Assembly: GCA_002394685.1 (NCBI GenBank)
Contig: DGUP01000009.1
Location: 2,429-36,175, forward strand
Reading direction: 5' to 3'
DNA length: 33,747 bases
DNA from: Treponema sp. UBA4307
GTDB lineage: Bacteria > Spirochaetota > Spirochaetia > Treponematales > Treponemataceae
Shown here: in pieces, positions 15,003 to 22,871 of the stretch
Layout: every line of letters begins with the position of its first letter
Numbering within the stretch: the first letter of the stretch is position 1
Position numbers and translations under genes: made by a program
Notes under the pieces: generated by a model
The model's input: the letters and a program-made list of their open reading frames with translations, nothing else
What the model was told of the DNA's origin: nothing
Database searches by the model: none

Positions 15003-18000
15003 ATGGACAATAAAGAAAAGAAGTTTAACGAAGAACAGTTAAAGGCAAGAGATGCTATAAAAAATTCAGTAGTAAGTGCAGGAGCCGGATCCGGTAAAAC
15101 AACTGTTCTTGCCCAGCGATATTTGCAGCTGGTTACAAAATATAATTATGAAGTAAGCGAAATTCTCACACTTACTTTTACAAAAAAAGCAACAGTAGAG
15201 ATGTCTTCCAGGATTTATTCAGTCTTAAAAAAAGAATGTCCTGAAAAAGCTGCTGATTTTTACACAGCTAATATAAAAACTCTTGACTCCTATTGTAATA
15301 CAATTGCAAAGCAGGGAGCACATCTTTTTGGTTTAAGTCCAGACTATTCTGTAGATGAAACTTTAATCTCAGAAAAAATTTCATCTCTTGCCCTTCCTTT
15401 TCTTCTGGAGCACAGGGATAACCCTGCACTAAAAAAAATTGGCGGAACAAAATTATTTGAAGAAATTGCAGCAAAACTTTTAGTAAACCCAATGATTCAA
15501 ACTTCAACAATTGCGTTCCCTATTGATTTTAAAGCAGATTTATTAAAGCAATATGATTTTGTAATAAGTAAATGGAATGAAGCTTATGAGAATTCCTATG
15601 ATGCTTACTGCAGATTAAAAAATGAAATTGAAACATTCGGAGGAAACAGAAATTCAAAAACTTTTTTAACTATTTCTGAAAATGTTCAGTCAGCAAAATT
15701 TGATGAAGACTTTGAACTTACAAGAGATTTTCTGGATAAAGGAGACGGAAGAAAACTTGCAAAAGAATACGAATCCTTTTCTAAAGCTTCATCAAAGAAA
15801 CCTGGAAATCTTGCAGGATCAGAAAATTTAAGAATTATTATTGATGAATTAAGGGAATACTCTACTCCACTCGCCCAGATTGCAAATTATTGTGCAGGAA
15901 TTAAAATCATAAAGGGTCTTATTCCACTCTTTGAAGAATTTCAGGACAAGATAAATGATTTTAAAAGAATTTCTTCCATTCTTACATATAAGGATATTCA
16001 GTCAATGGCAAGAAAAATCCTTATGGAAAATAAAGAAATCCGCCAGATGGAAAAAAATAAATATAAAGCAATCATGATTGATGAGTTTCAGGACAACAAC
16101 GGAGAACAGAAAGATATTCTTTTTATGCTTGCAGAAAAACTTAATGAATTTAATCCAGGAATTCCATCAACAGATAATTTGTGTCCGGATAAACTTTTCT
16201 TTGTAGGGGATGAAAAACAAAGCATATATCTTTTCCGCGGTGCAGATGTATCAGTTTTCCGCGGGTTAAGTGAAGATTTTAAAGACGGCAATCTTTCAAT
16301 GAATACAAATTTCCGTTCACACCCTGCTTTAATAGGAACATTCAACACACTCTTTGGAGGGGAATCTTATCCACCGAAAACCGGAGACAAAAAAATCCGG
16401 CCATCTATTTTTACACCAGCGTCTTCTCAAGAAAAAACTGAAATGTATGAAGCAAGATATTCTTCTGTAAAATTATCTCCTGCGGCTGAAAAAATTGTAA
16501 AGGAAGATTTTGATAAAGCATACGAACCAAGAACAGTGATTGCTCTTTATAATTCAGATAGTGGAGAAGACGAATCTAAGTTCTATACAAAAGAAGAAGC
16601 TGAAGCTGAATGGGTTGCAATTAAAATCAAGGAACTTCTTGAAAATGATTCTTCTCTGACCAGCAGTGATATTGCAATTCTTTTTAGAAATTATAAAGTT
16701 CAATCCCTTTACGAAAAAAGTCTTCTTCGTCATGGAATAAATTTTTCTCCTGAAGTAATTGTAGACTTTTTTGCAGATGGGCCAGTTAATGATTTTTACG
16801 CCTTTCTCCGAGTTTGTGTTTTTCCAAATGATACTTTAAATTACATGAAGCTTTTATGTTCTCCTTTTGTAAATCTTTCTCAGGAAGAAGCAACAGCCCT
16901 TCTCTCCCAAAGAAAAGAAGGACAGGAAGCTTTTCAGGAAGATGGAGAAAAGATTCTCCCCCAGGAAGCATTAGATCGTTTTAAAAAAGCGGGAATATTT
17001 TTCAATCAAATAAAAGAAAAATCAAAAACTCAGAGTATAACAGAAACCATCACAGAACTCTGGTATGAAAGCGGCTATCGTTTTGAAACCTTATGGAATG
17101 AACAGGTTGAAATGTATGCAGATTTATATGACAAACTATTTGAGCTTGCAAGACAGGCAGATCAAAATGCAAATGATTTGAGCCAATTCATTGATACTCT
17201 CAGAAAATATATCTCAAAAAAACTTGAGGGAATCGATGTTCCAATGGAACAAAAAAATGGTGTAAGCCTCCTTTCCATATTTAAGTCCAAAGGACTGGAA
17301 TATAAAGTAGTTTTTGTTTGTGCAACTCATAGTAAACCAAGAGAAAAAAATTCAAAAGAATTAATTTTTGTTAACTCCAAATATGGTATAATTGTAAACA
17401 CTGAAGCTGTAAATTTGATTCCTGCTCATAAAAATATTTTCTTTGACTACTACGCCGAACAGGTAAAAGCTGAAGAATCCGCTGAATTAAAAAGAATCTG
17501 TTATGTAGCATTGACTCGTGCAAAAGAAAGATTGTTTATTACAGCCGGAAAATATGAGAGTGAAAAAAGCCCGGGAGAACATCCTTGTTCAATACTTGAA
17601 ACTCTTCTTCCTGCAATTAATTATTACAGTGAAAACAGCGAAGAAAAAGCTCCTTTTATTATTGAAGAAATTTCAAATCTCCGCAGAGAATTTTTGAGCA
17701 GAAAAAAAAGGCCTAATAACTTAAATACAAAATTAACTGTTCAAAAAGAACTGGAAAAAATTTATTCCCGCTATTTAGACGAGGATTTGATTAAACAAGA
17801 AACATTAAAATCAAAATATATTCTTCCAAGTAGTCTTCATCCTCTTGATGATGAAAGCAACTGGAAAAGTGCTGATGATTCACCTAAGCAGACAGATATA
17901 CCTTATCCTGAAATAAATAGAATTGTTCTTGAGTCAATTCCAAAAGGTCCTGCATCCGACGGAAAGCCACGATTTACATTTGCAAATTTTGGTACAATAG

Positions 18001-18500
18001 CCCACGCATTTCTTCAGGCAGGTGCAGAAGGACAGGAAGGAAATTATTCTACAAAAGATATAACTGGATTAAACGGATCAGAAAAAAAACTTGATACTAT
18101 CCTTAATATCTGTAGAAAAATGACTCAGGACTTTTTAAACAGCCCAACAGGTAAAGAAGTACTTGCTTCAAAATGGCACAGAGAAGAATATCCTTTTAAA
18201 CTTAAACTGGGAGACCTTATTGTCAAAGGAAGCATTGACCTTGTTTATGAAAATAAAGATGGCTCTTATACTCTTGTTGATTACAAAACAAATCAAAGTA
18301 TTGAGCCGGAATTGTACTACAATCAGCTTGGAGCATATGCAGAAGCCTTTGCCCAGATGAAGGGAATCAGTTCTGAAAAAATTAAAACGGTTTTATTTTA
18401 CCTTAGATTTGCACAGGCAGTAGATATTACTGAAAATTGTAAGAATATCAATCTTCAGGAAGCTGTAAAAAAACTTCAGGAAGATGATTATGATTTATAA
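15003..18500 (+). CDS. addA: AddA-like helicase-nuclease
   Basis: This is the motor subunit of the AddAB complex, a UvrD-family 3'-5' helicase with a C-terminal RecB-type nuclease. The 1165-residue length is typical. Motifs in order are: Q-motif E-Q-L-K-A, Walker A S-A-G-A-G-S-G-K32-T-T, motif Ia T-F-T-K-K-A, Walker B M-I-D360-E361-F-Q-D, motif III G-D-E-K-Q-S-I-Y-L-F-R-G-A-D, motif IV N-F-R-S-H, motif V S-I-F-K-S-K-G-L-E-Y, and motif VI V-A-L-T-R-A-K-E-R. Nuclease residues are D1079 (G-S-I-D) and D1093-Y-K1095, with Q-L-G-A-Y after them. Translation is probably coupled to addB, since its Shine-Dalgarno AAGGA lies in the end of addB. No recognisable Chi-like repeat is evident in the window. 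Confidence 0.95.
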   Translation: MDNKEKKFNEEQLKARDAIKNSVVSAGAGSGKTTVLAQRYLQLVTKYNYEVSEILTLTFTKKATVEMSSRIYSVLKKECPEKAADFYTANIKTLDSYCNTIAKQGAHLFGLSPDYSVDETLISEKISSLALPFLLEHRDNPALKKIGGTKLFEEIAAKLLVNPMIQTSTIAFPIDFKADLLKQYDFVISKWNEAYENSYDAYCRLKNEIETFGGNRNSKTFLTISENVQSAKFDEDFELTRDFLDKGDGRKLAKEYESFSKASSKKPGNLAGSENLRIIIDELREYSTPLAQIANYCAGIKIIKGLIPLFEEFQDKINDFKRISSILTYKDIQSMARKILMENKEIRQMEKNKYKAIMIDEFQDNNGEQKDILFMLAEKLNEFNPGIPSTDNLCPDKLFFVGDEKQSIYLFRGADVSVFRGLSEDFKDGNLSMNTNFRSHPALIGTFNTLFGGESYPPKTGDKKIRPSIFTPASSQEKTEMYEARYSSVKLSPAAEKIVKEDFDKAYEPRTVIALYNSDSGEDESKFYTKEEAEAEWVAIKIKELLENDSSLTSSDIAILFRNYKVQSLYEKSLLRHGINFSPEVIVDFFADGPVNDFYAFLRVCVFPNDTLNYMKLLCSPFVNLSQEEATALLSQRKEGQEAFQEDGEKILPQEALDRFKKAGIFFNQIKEKSKTQSITETITELWYESGYRFETLWNEQVEMYADLYDKLFELARQADQNANDLSQFIDTLRKYISKKLEGIDVPMEQKNGVSLLSIFKSKGLEYKVVFVCATHSKPREKNSKELIFVNSKYGIIVNTEAVNLIPAHKNIFFDYYAEQVKAEESAELKRICYVALTRAKERLFITAGKYESEKSPGEHPCSILETLLPAINYYSENSEEKAPFIIEEISNLRREFLSRKKRPNNLNTKLTVQKELEKIYSRYLDEDLIKQETLKSKYILPSSLHPLDDESNWKSADDSPKQTDIPYPEINRIVLESIPKGPASDGKPRFTFANFGTIAHAFLQAGAEGQEGNYSTKDITGLNGSEKKLDTILNICRKMTQDFLNSPTGKEVLASKWHREEYPFKLKLGDLIVKGSIDLVYENKDGSYTLVDYKTNQSIEPELYYNQLGAYAEAFAQMKGISSEKIKTVLFYLRFAQAVDITENCKNINLQEAVKKLQEDDYDL

Positions 18501-18513
18501 ATCGTAAAAGCTA

Positions 18514-18542
18514 TTGAAATTAATATTCTTCTGTGTTAGATT
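18514..18542 (+). promoter_or_regulatory. eno promoter
   Basis: TTGAAA (18514-18519) and an extended -10 (TG-T-TAGATT, -10 at 18537-18542) are separated by 17 bp. Transcription should begin near 18549, giving a leader of about 40 nt. The -10 lies inside the first of two inverted repeats. Confidence 0.7.
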
Positions 18543-18572
18543 TAACTAACTTTAGTTAGCCCTTTCTAACTA
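18535..18572. promoter_or_regulatory. Two tandem GTTAG-N6-CTAAC inverted repeats at the eno promoter
   Basis: GTTAG-N6-CTAAC occurs at 18535-18550 and again at 18555-18570, exactly 20 bp apart, so both copies face the same side of the helix. The second copy has 7-bp arms (TAGTTAG / CTAACTA). The first overlaps the -10. The second would fold into a hairpin near the 5' end of the mRNA, directly before the AGGAGG. It could be a repressor operator, a stabilising stem-loop, or both. Confidence 0.6.
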
Positions 18573-18588
18573 CAGGAGGATATGTTTA

Positions 18589-19890
18589 ATGAAATCTACA
18601 AAGATTGTAAAAGTAATCGGCCGTGAAATTATTGATTCACGTGGAAATCCAACAGTAGAAGCAGAAGTTCATCTTGAAGATGGAACTGTTGCTTTAGGAA
18701 CCGCTCCATCAGGTGCATCAACAGGAGAATTCGAAGCACTTGAACTCCGTGATGGTGACAAATCAAAGTTTGGTGGAAAGGGAGTTTCTAAAGCTGTAAA
18801 TAATATTAATACAGTAATTTCTCCTGCTCTTGCCGGAGTTGATGCAGCAGATACATATAAAGTTGATGGTATTATGCTTAAGGCTGACGGCACAAAAGAT
18901 AAGTCAAAGCTGGGAGCAAATGCGATTCTTGCAGTTTCAATTGCAGCCGCAAGAGCAGCTTCATACTCTCTTCAGATTCCTCTTTATCGTTTCCTGGGTG
19001 GAGTTCAGGGAACAAAACTTCCTGTACCAATGATGAATATTCTTAACGGCGGTGCCCATGCAGATTCAGCTGTTGATACTCAGGAATTTATGATTATGCC
19101 TGCAGGAGCTCCATCATTTAAGGAAGGACTCCGCTGGTGTACAGAAGTATTCCACAAACTCCAGGCTCTTATTAAGGAAATGGGGGATGTTACAGCTGTA
19201 GGTGATGAAGGAGGTTTTGCTCCAAACAAACTTAAGAGTGATGAAGAAGCAATTGAAAAAATTCTTGAAGCTATCAAAGCTGCAGGTTATGAACCAGGAA
19301 AGGATTTTATGATTGCAATGGATGCAGCATCATCTGAATGGAAATCACCAAAAGGAAAAGGATTTTATCATCAGCCAAAATCAGGAAAAGATTTTACAAC
19401 TGATGAATTGATTGCTCACTGGGAATCACTTGTTGATAAATATCCAATCGTTTCAATTGAAGACGGCCTTGATGAAGAAGACTGGGAAGGCTGGGTAAAA
19501 ATGACAGAAAAAATCGGACACAAAGTTCAGCTTGTTGGAGACGATTTGTTTGTTACAAATGTAGAACGTCTTTCAAAAGGAATTAAACTTGGTGCAGCAA
19601 ATTCAATTCTTATTAAGCTTAATCAGATTGGTTCTGTTTCAGAAACTCTTGAAGCAATTAAAATGGCACATAAAGCAGGATACACAGCTATTTCTTCACA
19701 CCGTTCAGGTGAAACTGAAGATACTACAATTGCTGATCTTGCTGTAGCATTAAATACTTGTCAGATTAAAACAGGTGCTCCAAGCCGTTCAGAAAGAGTT
19801 GCAAAATATAATCAGCTTCTTCGCATTGAAGAAGAACTGGGAGACTCTGCATGTTACCCGGGATTCGGTGCTTATAATATTAAGAAATAA
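18589..19890 (+). CDS. eno: Enolase
   Basis: This enzyme of 433 residues interconverts 2-phosphoglycerate and phosphoenolpyruvate in glycolysis. It is cytoplasmic and, in many host-associated bacteria, is also found on the surface. Landmarks: S-G-A-S-T-G-E-F-E-A near 40, G-D-E-G-G-F-A-P near 206, the metal ligands D (M-D-A-A-S-S) near 245, E (I-E-D-G-L) near 288 and D (G-D-D-L-F) near 315, catalytic Lys in L-I-K-L-N-Q, and S-H-R-S-G-E-T-E-D near 370. The start is fixed by a strong AGGAGG nine bases upstream; an ATG at 18582 is out of frame. The protein is complete. Control at the promoter is likely through the tandem inverted repeats there. Confidence 0.97.
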   Translation: MKSTKIVKVIGREIIDSRGNPTVEAEVHLEDGTVALGTAPSGASTGEFEALELRDGDKSKFGGKGVSKAVNNINTVISPALAGVDAADTYKVDGIMLKADGTKDKSKLGANAILAVSIAAARAASYSLQIPLYRFLGGVQGTKLPVPMMNILNGGAHADSAVDTQEFMIMPAGAPSFKEGLRWCTEVFHKLQALIKEMGDVTAVGDEGGFAPNKLKSDEEAIEKILEAIKAAGYEPGKDFMIAMDAASSEWKSPKGKGFYHQPKSGKDFTTDELIAHWESLVDKYPIVSIEDGLDEEDWEGWVKMTEKIGHKVQLVGDDLFVTNVERLSKGIKLGAANSILIKLNQIGSVSETLEAIKMAHKAGYTAISSHRSGETEDTTIADLAVALNTCQIKTGAPSRSERVAKYNQLLRIEEELGDSACYPGFGAYNIKK

Positions 19891-19972
19891 GTTTTCAAAA
19901 AAAAACACCGGATTATTTAAAATAGTTACTAATTAGGTAACCTCGAAATACCTTTAGTAAAATAGAGTTTTT

Positions 19973-20012
19973 ATGATGGTAATGCAAGTTTTGTGTTGCC
20001 ATCATTTTTTTA
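19973..20012 (+). terminator. eno terminator
   Basis: A 10-bp stem (ATGATGGTAA / TTGCCATCAT, one G-U pair) with a 13-nt loop is followed by seven or eight T residues. It is 82 nt past the eno stop, further than usual, but no other terminator lies between. Confidence 0.8.
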
Positions 20013-20142
20013 TTCTCCCTGTAATAATAAAAATTTTAAATACTTTATTTTTTATTAAAAAAAACTTTTATTTTTTTAAAATATCCCCATTGGAAAAAAA
20101 CAAATATAACATTTTATATATATCATTATGTACAAAAATATC

Positions 20143-20171
20143 TTGACGTAATCTTCCTAAAAGAATACTAT
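20143..20171 (+). promoter_or_regulatory. Strong promoter of the acidic lipoprotein gene
   Basis: TTGACG (20143-20148) and TACTAT (20166-20171) are separated by 17 bp, with A/T-rich DNA upstream. Transcription would begin near 20178, leaving a leader of about 23 nt that includes a full GGAGG. Confidence 0.7.
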
Positions 20172-20200
20172 TAGTCGAAATTTTTTTTGGAGGAATCAAA

Positions 20201-20503
20201 GTGAAAAAAATTTTAACAATTGCAGCAGTAGCATTTGCACTCACATCTTTTGCTTTTGTATCTTGCTCAAAGTCAGATGCAAAGACTGAAGCTCCTGCAG
20301 CAGAAGAAACAACAACAACAGAAACAACAACAGAGGAAGCAGCTGACGCTACAGTAGAAGACGCAGTTAACGAAGTAGTAGAAGCAGTTTCTGAAACTGT
20401 TGAAGCAGCTGGTGAAGAAGTAAGCAACGCAGTAAGCGAAGCAAAAGATGCAGCAGCTGAAGCTCTCAACGACTTGGGTACAGAAATCCAGAACGCTTTC
20501 TAA
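20201..20503 (+). CDS. Small acidic Ala/Glu-rich lipoprotein
   Basis: This 100-residue protein starts at GTG, set by GGAGG at 20189-20193. A lipoprotein signal peptide ends in F-V-S-C with Cys at residue 22. A short Lys/Ser linker leads to a Thr/Glu-rich run (E-E-T-T-T-T-E-T-T-T-E-E, about 36-47), then about 50 residues of repeating V-x-x-A-V/E-x-E pattern rich in Ala, Glu and Val. That part should form one long amphipathic, strongly acidic helix. The composition resembles small abundant cell-envelope lipoproteins (Lpp-like in architecture only) or LEA/apolipoprotein-like helices. I recognise no family. A near-consensus promoter and strong ribosome-binding site suggest high expression. It is probably anchored in a membrane and faces the periplasm. 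Confidence 0.8.
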   Translation: MKKILTIAAVAFALTSFAFVSCSKSDAKTEAPAAEETTTTETTTEEAADATVEDAVNEVVEAVSETVEAAGEEVSNAVSEAKDAAAEALNDLGTEIQNAF

Positions 20504-20547
20504 TTTTAATTAATTAATTTTAGATAAAACGTTTTACGTTAAGAGGA

Positions 20548-20577
20548 GGACCGGTTCATTTTTGAACTGGTCCTTTC
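20548..20577 (+). terminator. Terminator of the acidic lipoprotein gene
   Basis: An 11-bp stem (GGACCGGTTCA / TGAACTGGTCC, one G-U pair) with a 4-nt loop is followed by TTTCTC and further T runs. It lies 45 nt after the stop. The T-tract is interrupted, but the stem is strong. Confidence 0.7.
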
Positions 20578-20619
20578 TCATTTTAAATTATTTTTTTTCC
20601 GAAAAATGGAAATTAAAAA

Positions 20620-21210
20620 TTAATCTTTTATTGTAATCCATTTTTTTCCATCGAAATTAAAAATGCTGGCTTCACAGTTTTTTTGTAATTCAGGATACCA
20701 GTAATTTTCAATTGAAGACTTTCGGATGTTATACATCAAACCTTTATTCAAAGCACCATGGGCAACAATCATTATGCGATGACACTTCGACACTTTAGGT
20801 TCAATTTCTTCAATAAGAAAAGATTTAGTTCTTTCAATAACCTGCTGAAAAGTTTCTCCGCCTTCTGGAGGCAGATAATTCTGTGGAGCAGAAAAAAAGG
20901 ATTCGTATCTGCTGCCGGGAGCTTTAAATTCAGAATAACTTTTTCCTTCCCGCTCACCAAAAGAAATTTCTTTTAAACGGTCATCTCTTATAATCTGAAT
21001 ATTTCTGTGCCCACGGATAAGGCATGCTGTTTCATAAGCACGAATCAATGGTGAAGAGTAAATATAATCAAAATCAAGCTCTTCAAGTTTTCTTCCAAGT
21101 TGACCGGCAGCTTCCCTTCCCTCTGAATTTAATTCAATGTCAGTAGATCCCTGAAGAAGTCCTTCTGCATTCCAGTATGTTTTTCCATGTCTAATAATAT
21201 AAAGTTCCAT
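20620..21210 (-). CDS. Histidine phosphatase family protein (phosphoglycerate-mutase-like)
   Basis: This 196-residue protein belongs to the branch-1 histidine phosphatases. The catalytic motif is R7-H8-G9-K at the N-terminus. The second half of the active site is given by S-S-P-L-I-R-A near 51, E-I-S-F-G-E-R-E-G near 82, and the second His in V-A-H-G-A near 150. Members are phosphoglycerate mutases, alpha-ribazole phosphatase or general sugar-phosphate phosphatases. The size and lack of the longer mutase loops fit a phosphatase better than a glycolytic mutase, but the substrate cannot be read from sequence. It begins 17 nt after the stop of the GGDEF gene and is probably co-transcribed with it. 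Confidence 0.88.
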   Translation of the reverse strand: MELYIIRHGKTYWNAEGLLQGSTDIELNSEGREAAGQLGRKLEELDFDYIYSSPLIRAYETACLIRGHRNIQIIRDDRLKEISFGEREGKSYSEFKAPGSRYESFFSAPQNYLPPEGGETFQQVIERTKSFLIEEIEPKVSKCHRIMIVAHGALNKGLMYNIRKSSIENYWYPELQKNCEASIFNFDGKKWITIKD

Positions 21211-21227
21211 TTCAGCCCAGCATAAAA

Positions 21228-22283
21228 TCAGTTTACATATTTAACACAATTACGGCCGCATTCTTTAGCAATGTAAAGAGCCCTGTCAGCAGCATCAATT
21301 GCATCTTTGTAACTTTCTCCGTTATATCCTGAAATTCCAATTGAAATTGTAATTGGACAAACTCCATTATCCATTTTTGCAACATTAGAGACAAGTTCTT
21401 CTGCAAGAAAAATTCCCTGGCTTACAGGAAAATTTGGAATAACTATAACGAATTCTTCTCCACCCCACCTTATGAAGTCAGATTTTTCCGGAAGATTTTC
21501 TTTTATGCAAAGGCAGACTTTTTTAAGAATAGTATCTCCTGCAATATGCCCATACTGATCATTTACTTTTTTAAAGAAATCAATATCCATCATCATTACA
21601 GTAATCTGCTCGCCATATTCTTTTTTAAAGCTCATGTGATCACTATCTGTAATTTGATTAATTCGATTGCGGTTATAAGTTTCAGTCAACTGATCGTATT
21701 GAGACAAATGTTCAAGATTTTTTACAGTCTTAAAGTGATCCATATAGTAATACTGGATGAAAAAATGTGTTACAAGAATTCCAGCAGTTGCGGGAATTCC
21801 AAGTGAAAGCATCATATCCAGATTTTCATAATGATTAAAAGTATTTGAAATCAGAATATCAGCAAAAATTGCAATATGAAATGGAAGGGAAATTCTAAAA
21901 GGAGAAGCAAATCCCAGAGCAAAAAACAAAAGCTGCATAATAATAAAGCCTTCGCTTGCATGAGATTTATCGGGTAAAAACTTGATGGCAAAAATTGTAT
22001 CCCACATAATCACATGAATTATAATGTAGGAAAAAACAACCATCACCCTGTAATTTTTAACCTTCTTAGCAGAAATTATAAAAGCAATCAGCGGTAACAA
22101 TACAAAAAATCTTGAAAAAAGTGTCTGGGTTTGAAAATGTCCAAATATTATACAATCTGATATAAAATAAGTCAGACTTGATAATGCGCCTACAACTACA
22201 ACCCAAAAATTAAATCTTAAATAATAATCGTACTTTGACTGATAAAACTCATCTCTACTAACAGTAAGTCCTTTACTTTCCAT
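21228..22283 (-). CDS. Membrane-bound diguanylate cyclase (GGDEF)
   Basis: The N-terminal part (about residues 25-185) is hydrophobic, with about six membrane spans and short loops, a likely sensor of unknown class. The C-terminal part is a GGDEF domain that makes cyclic di-GMP from GTP. It has the substrate and metal region M-D-I-D-F-F-K-K-V-N-D near 235 and the active loop G274-G-E-E-F278, an accepted variant of GGDEF. The inhibitory I-site RxxD expected five residues before the loop reads E-K-S-D, so product inhibition is probably absent. No EAL or HD-GYP domain is attached. The start is ATG with GAGG ten bases upstream. It precedes the histidine phosphatase gene. Confidence 0.92.
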   Translation of the reverse strand: MESKGLTVSRDEFYQSKYDYYLRFNFWVVVVGALSSLTYFISDCIIFGHFQTQTLFSRFFVLLPLIAFIISAKKVKNYRVMVVFSYIIIHVIMWDTIFAIKFLPDKSHASEGFIIMQLLFFALGFASPFRISLPFHIAIFADILISNTFNHYENLDMMLSLGIPATAGILVTHFFIQYYYMDHFKTVKNLEHLSQYDQLTETYNRNRINQITDSDHMSFKKEYGEQITVMMMDIDFFKKVNDQYGHIAGDTILKKVCLCIKENLPEKSDFIRWGGEEFVIVIPNFPVSQGIFLAEELVSNVAKMDNGVCPITISIGISGYNGESYKDAIDAADRALYIAKECGRNCVKYVN

Positions 22284-22400
22284 AAAAGCCTCGAGTAAAT
22301 AGATTATTACTTTTTATATCCTTTTACTTTTAATATAGAAACTTACTTAAACAAAATCATTTTAAATATATCAGTGTTTTTTTCCTTTTGCAATAAATAA

Positions 22401-22754
22401 TTATTTCTTTGCTTTTCCTTCTGACTTTACGTTTTTAGCCAAATCCTTTTTATGAAGTTCAAGCATTTTTCTGAAAGCAGAATCTTCCTTTTTCATTTCT
22501 CTTGAACCTCTTGTTATATTACAAAGGGACATTCCATATTTTCTTGCAATTTCCCTTTGTGTAGTTCCGGCATCAAGTTCTTTTACAAGATGCCAGCGGT
22601 TTGAAAACTCCATAAGTTCGGTCTGTGTAAAAAGACAGCCAAAAAAATCCCTGATAAAATCCTCATCCTTTATCTGGGCGAGTAAGTGACATATTTCCTT
22701 TACAGCATCAACTTTTTCTTCATTTTCAAGAGACTGTGTATTTTTTGTCCTCAT
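22401..22754 (-). CDS. trpR: Trp repressor family protein (TrpR-like)
   Basis: This 117-residue helical DNA-binding protein aligns well with E. coli TrpR over its second half. The region from F-T-Q-T-E-L through N-R-W-H-L-V-K-E-L matches the TrpR helices, and Q-R-E-I-A-R-K-Y-G-M-S-L-C-N-I-T-R-G-S matches the helix-turn-helix. The residues that contact tryptophan in E. coli (T44, R54, R84) are all kept. This separates it from YerC/YecD-type relatives. It would repress tryptophan synthesis or uptake genes, none of which are in the window. The start is taken at ATG 22754 with AAGGA upstream; an adjacent TTG at 22757 is less likely. An N-terminal arm (about 25 residues) and a Lys-rich C-terminal tail are unlike E. 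coli. Confidence 0.82.
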   Translation of the reverse strand: MRTKNTQSLENEEKVDAVKEICHLLAQIKDEDFIRDFFGCLFTQTELMEFSNRWHLVKELDAGTTQREIARKYGMSLCNITRGSREMKKEDSAFRKMLELHKKDLAKNVKSEGKAKK

Positions 22755-22778
22755 CAATCCTTCCTTAGTAAATTACAG

Positions 22779-22833
22779 TAAAAAAAATGTTTCTATAAGG
22801 CTATTTTATTTTGTTTCACCTTATAGAAACATT
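22779..22833 (-). terminator. Terminator of the ABC exporter operon
   Basis: Perfect 15-bp inverted arms (22786-22800 and 22819-22833) are separated by 18 nt. On the minus strand the second arm ends in a run of about eight T residues. It follows the stop of the exporter gene at 22872 and lies just upstream of trpR. Confidence 0.85.
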
Positions 22834-22871
22834 GTAAACTATAAACTCAGATAAGGCAAGTTAACAGCTTT

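Larger units (their letters stand above)
19891..20200. other. 310-bp intergenic region between eno and the acidic lipoprotein gene
   Basis: This AT-rich stretch holds an inverted repeat (GTTAC-N7-GTAAC, 19925-19941), the probable eno terminator (19973-20012), long A and T runs from about 20030 to 20100, and the near-consensus promoter of the next gene. The A/T runs upstream of that promoter could act as an UP element or a bend. I see no coding frame and no tRNA-like fold. Confidence 0.6.

Noticed and set aside
9043..19950. Recurrent ACCTCGAA-like string near 9063 (complement), 11567 and 19940
   Set aside because: At ilvD it is just the complement of the Shine-Dalgarno; the others share too few bases and no common setting.
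22786..22833. Perfect 15-bp inverted repeat considered as a mobile-element end or operator for trpR
   Set aside because: A T-run follows the second arm on the minus strand just after the exporter operon, so a terminator explains it fully.
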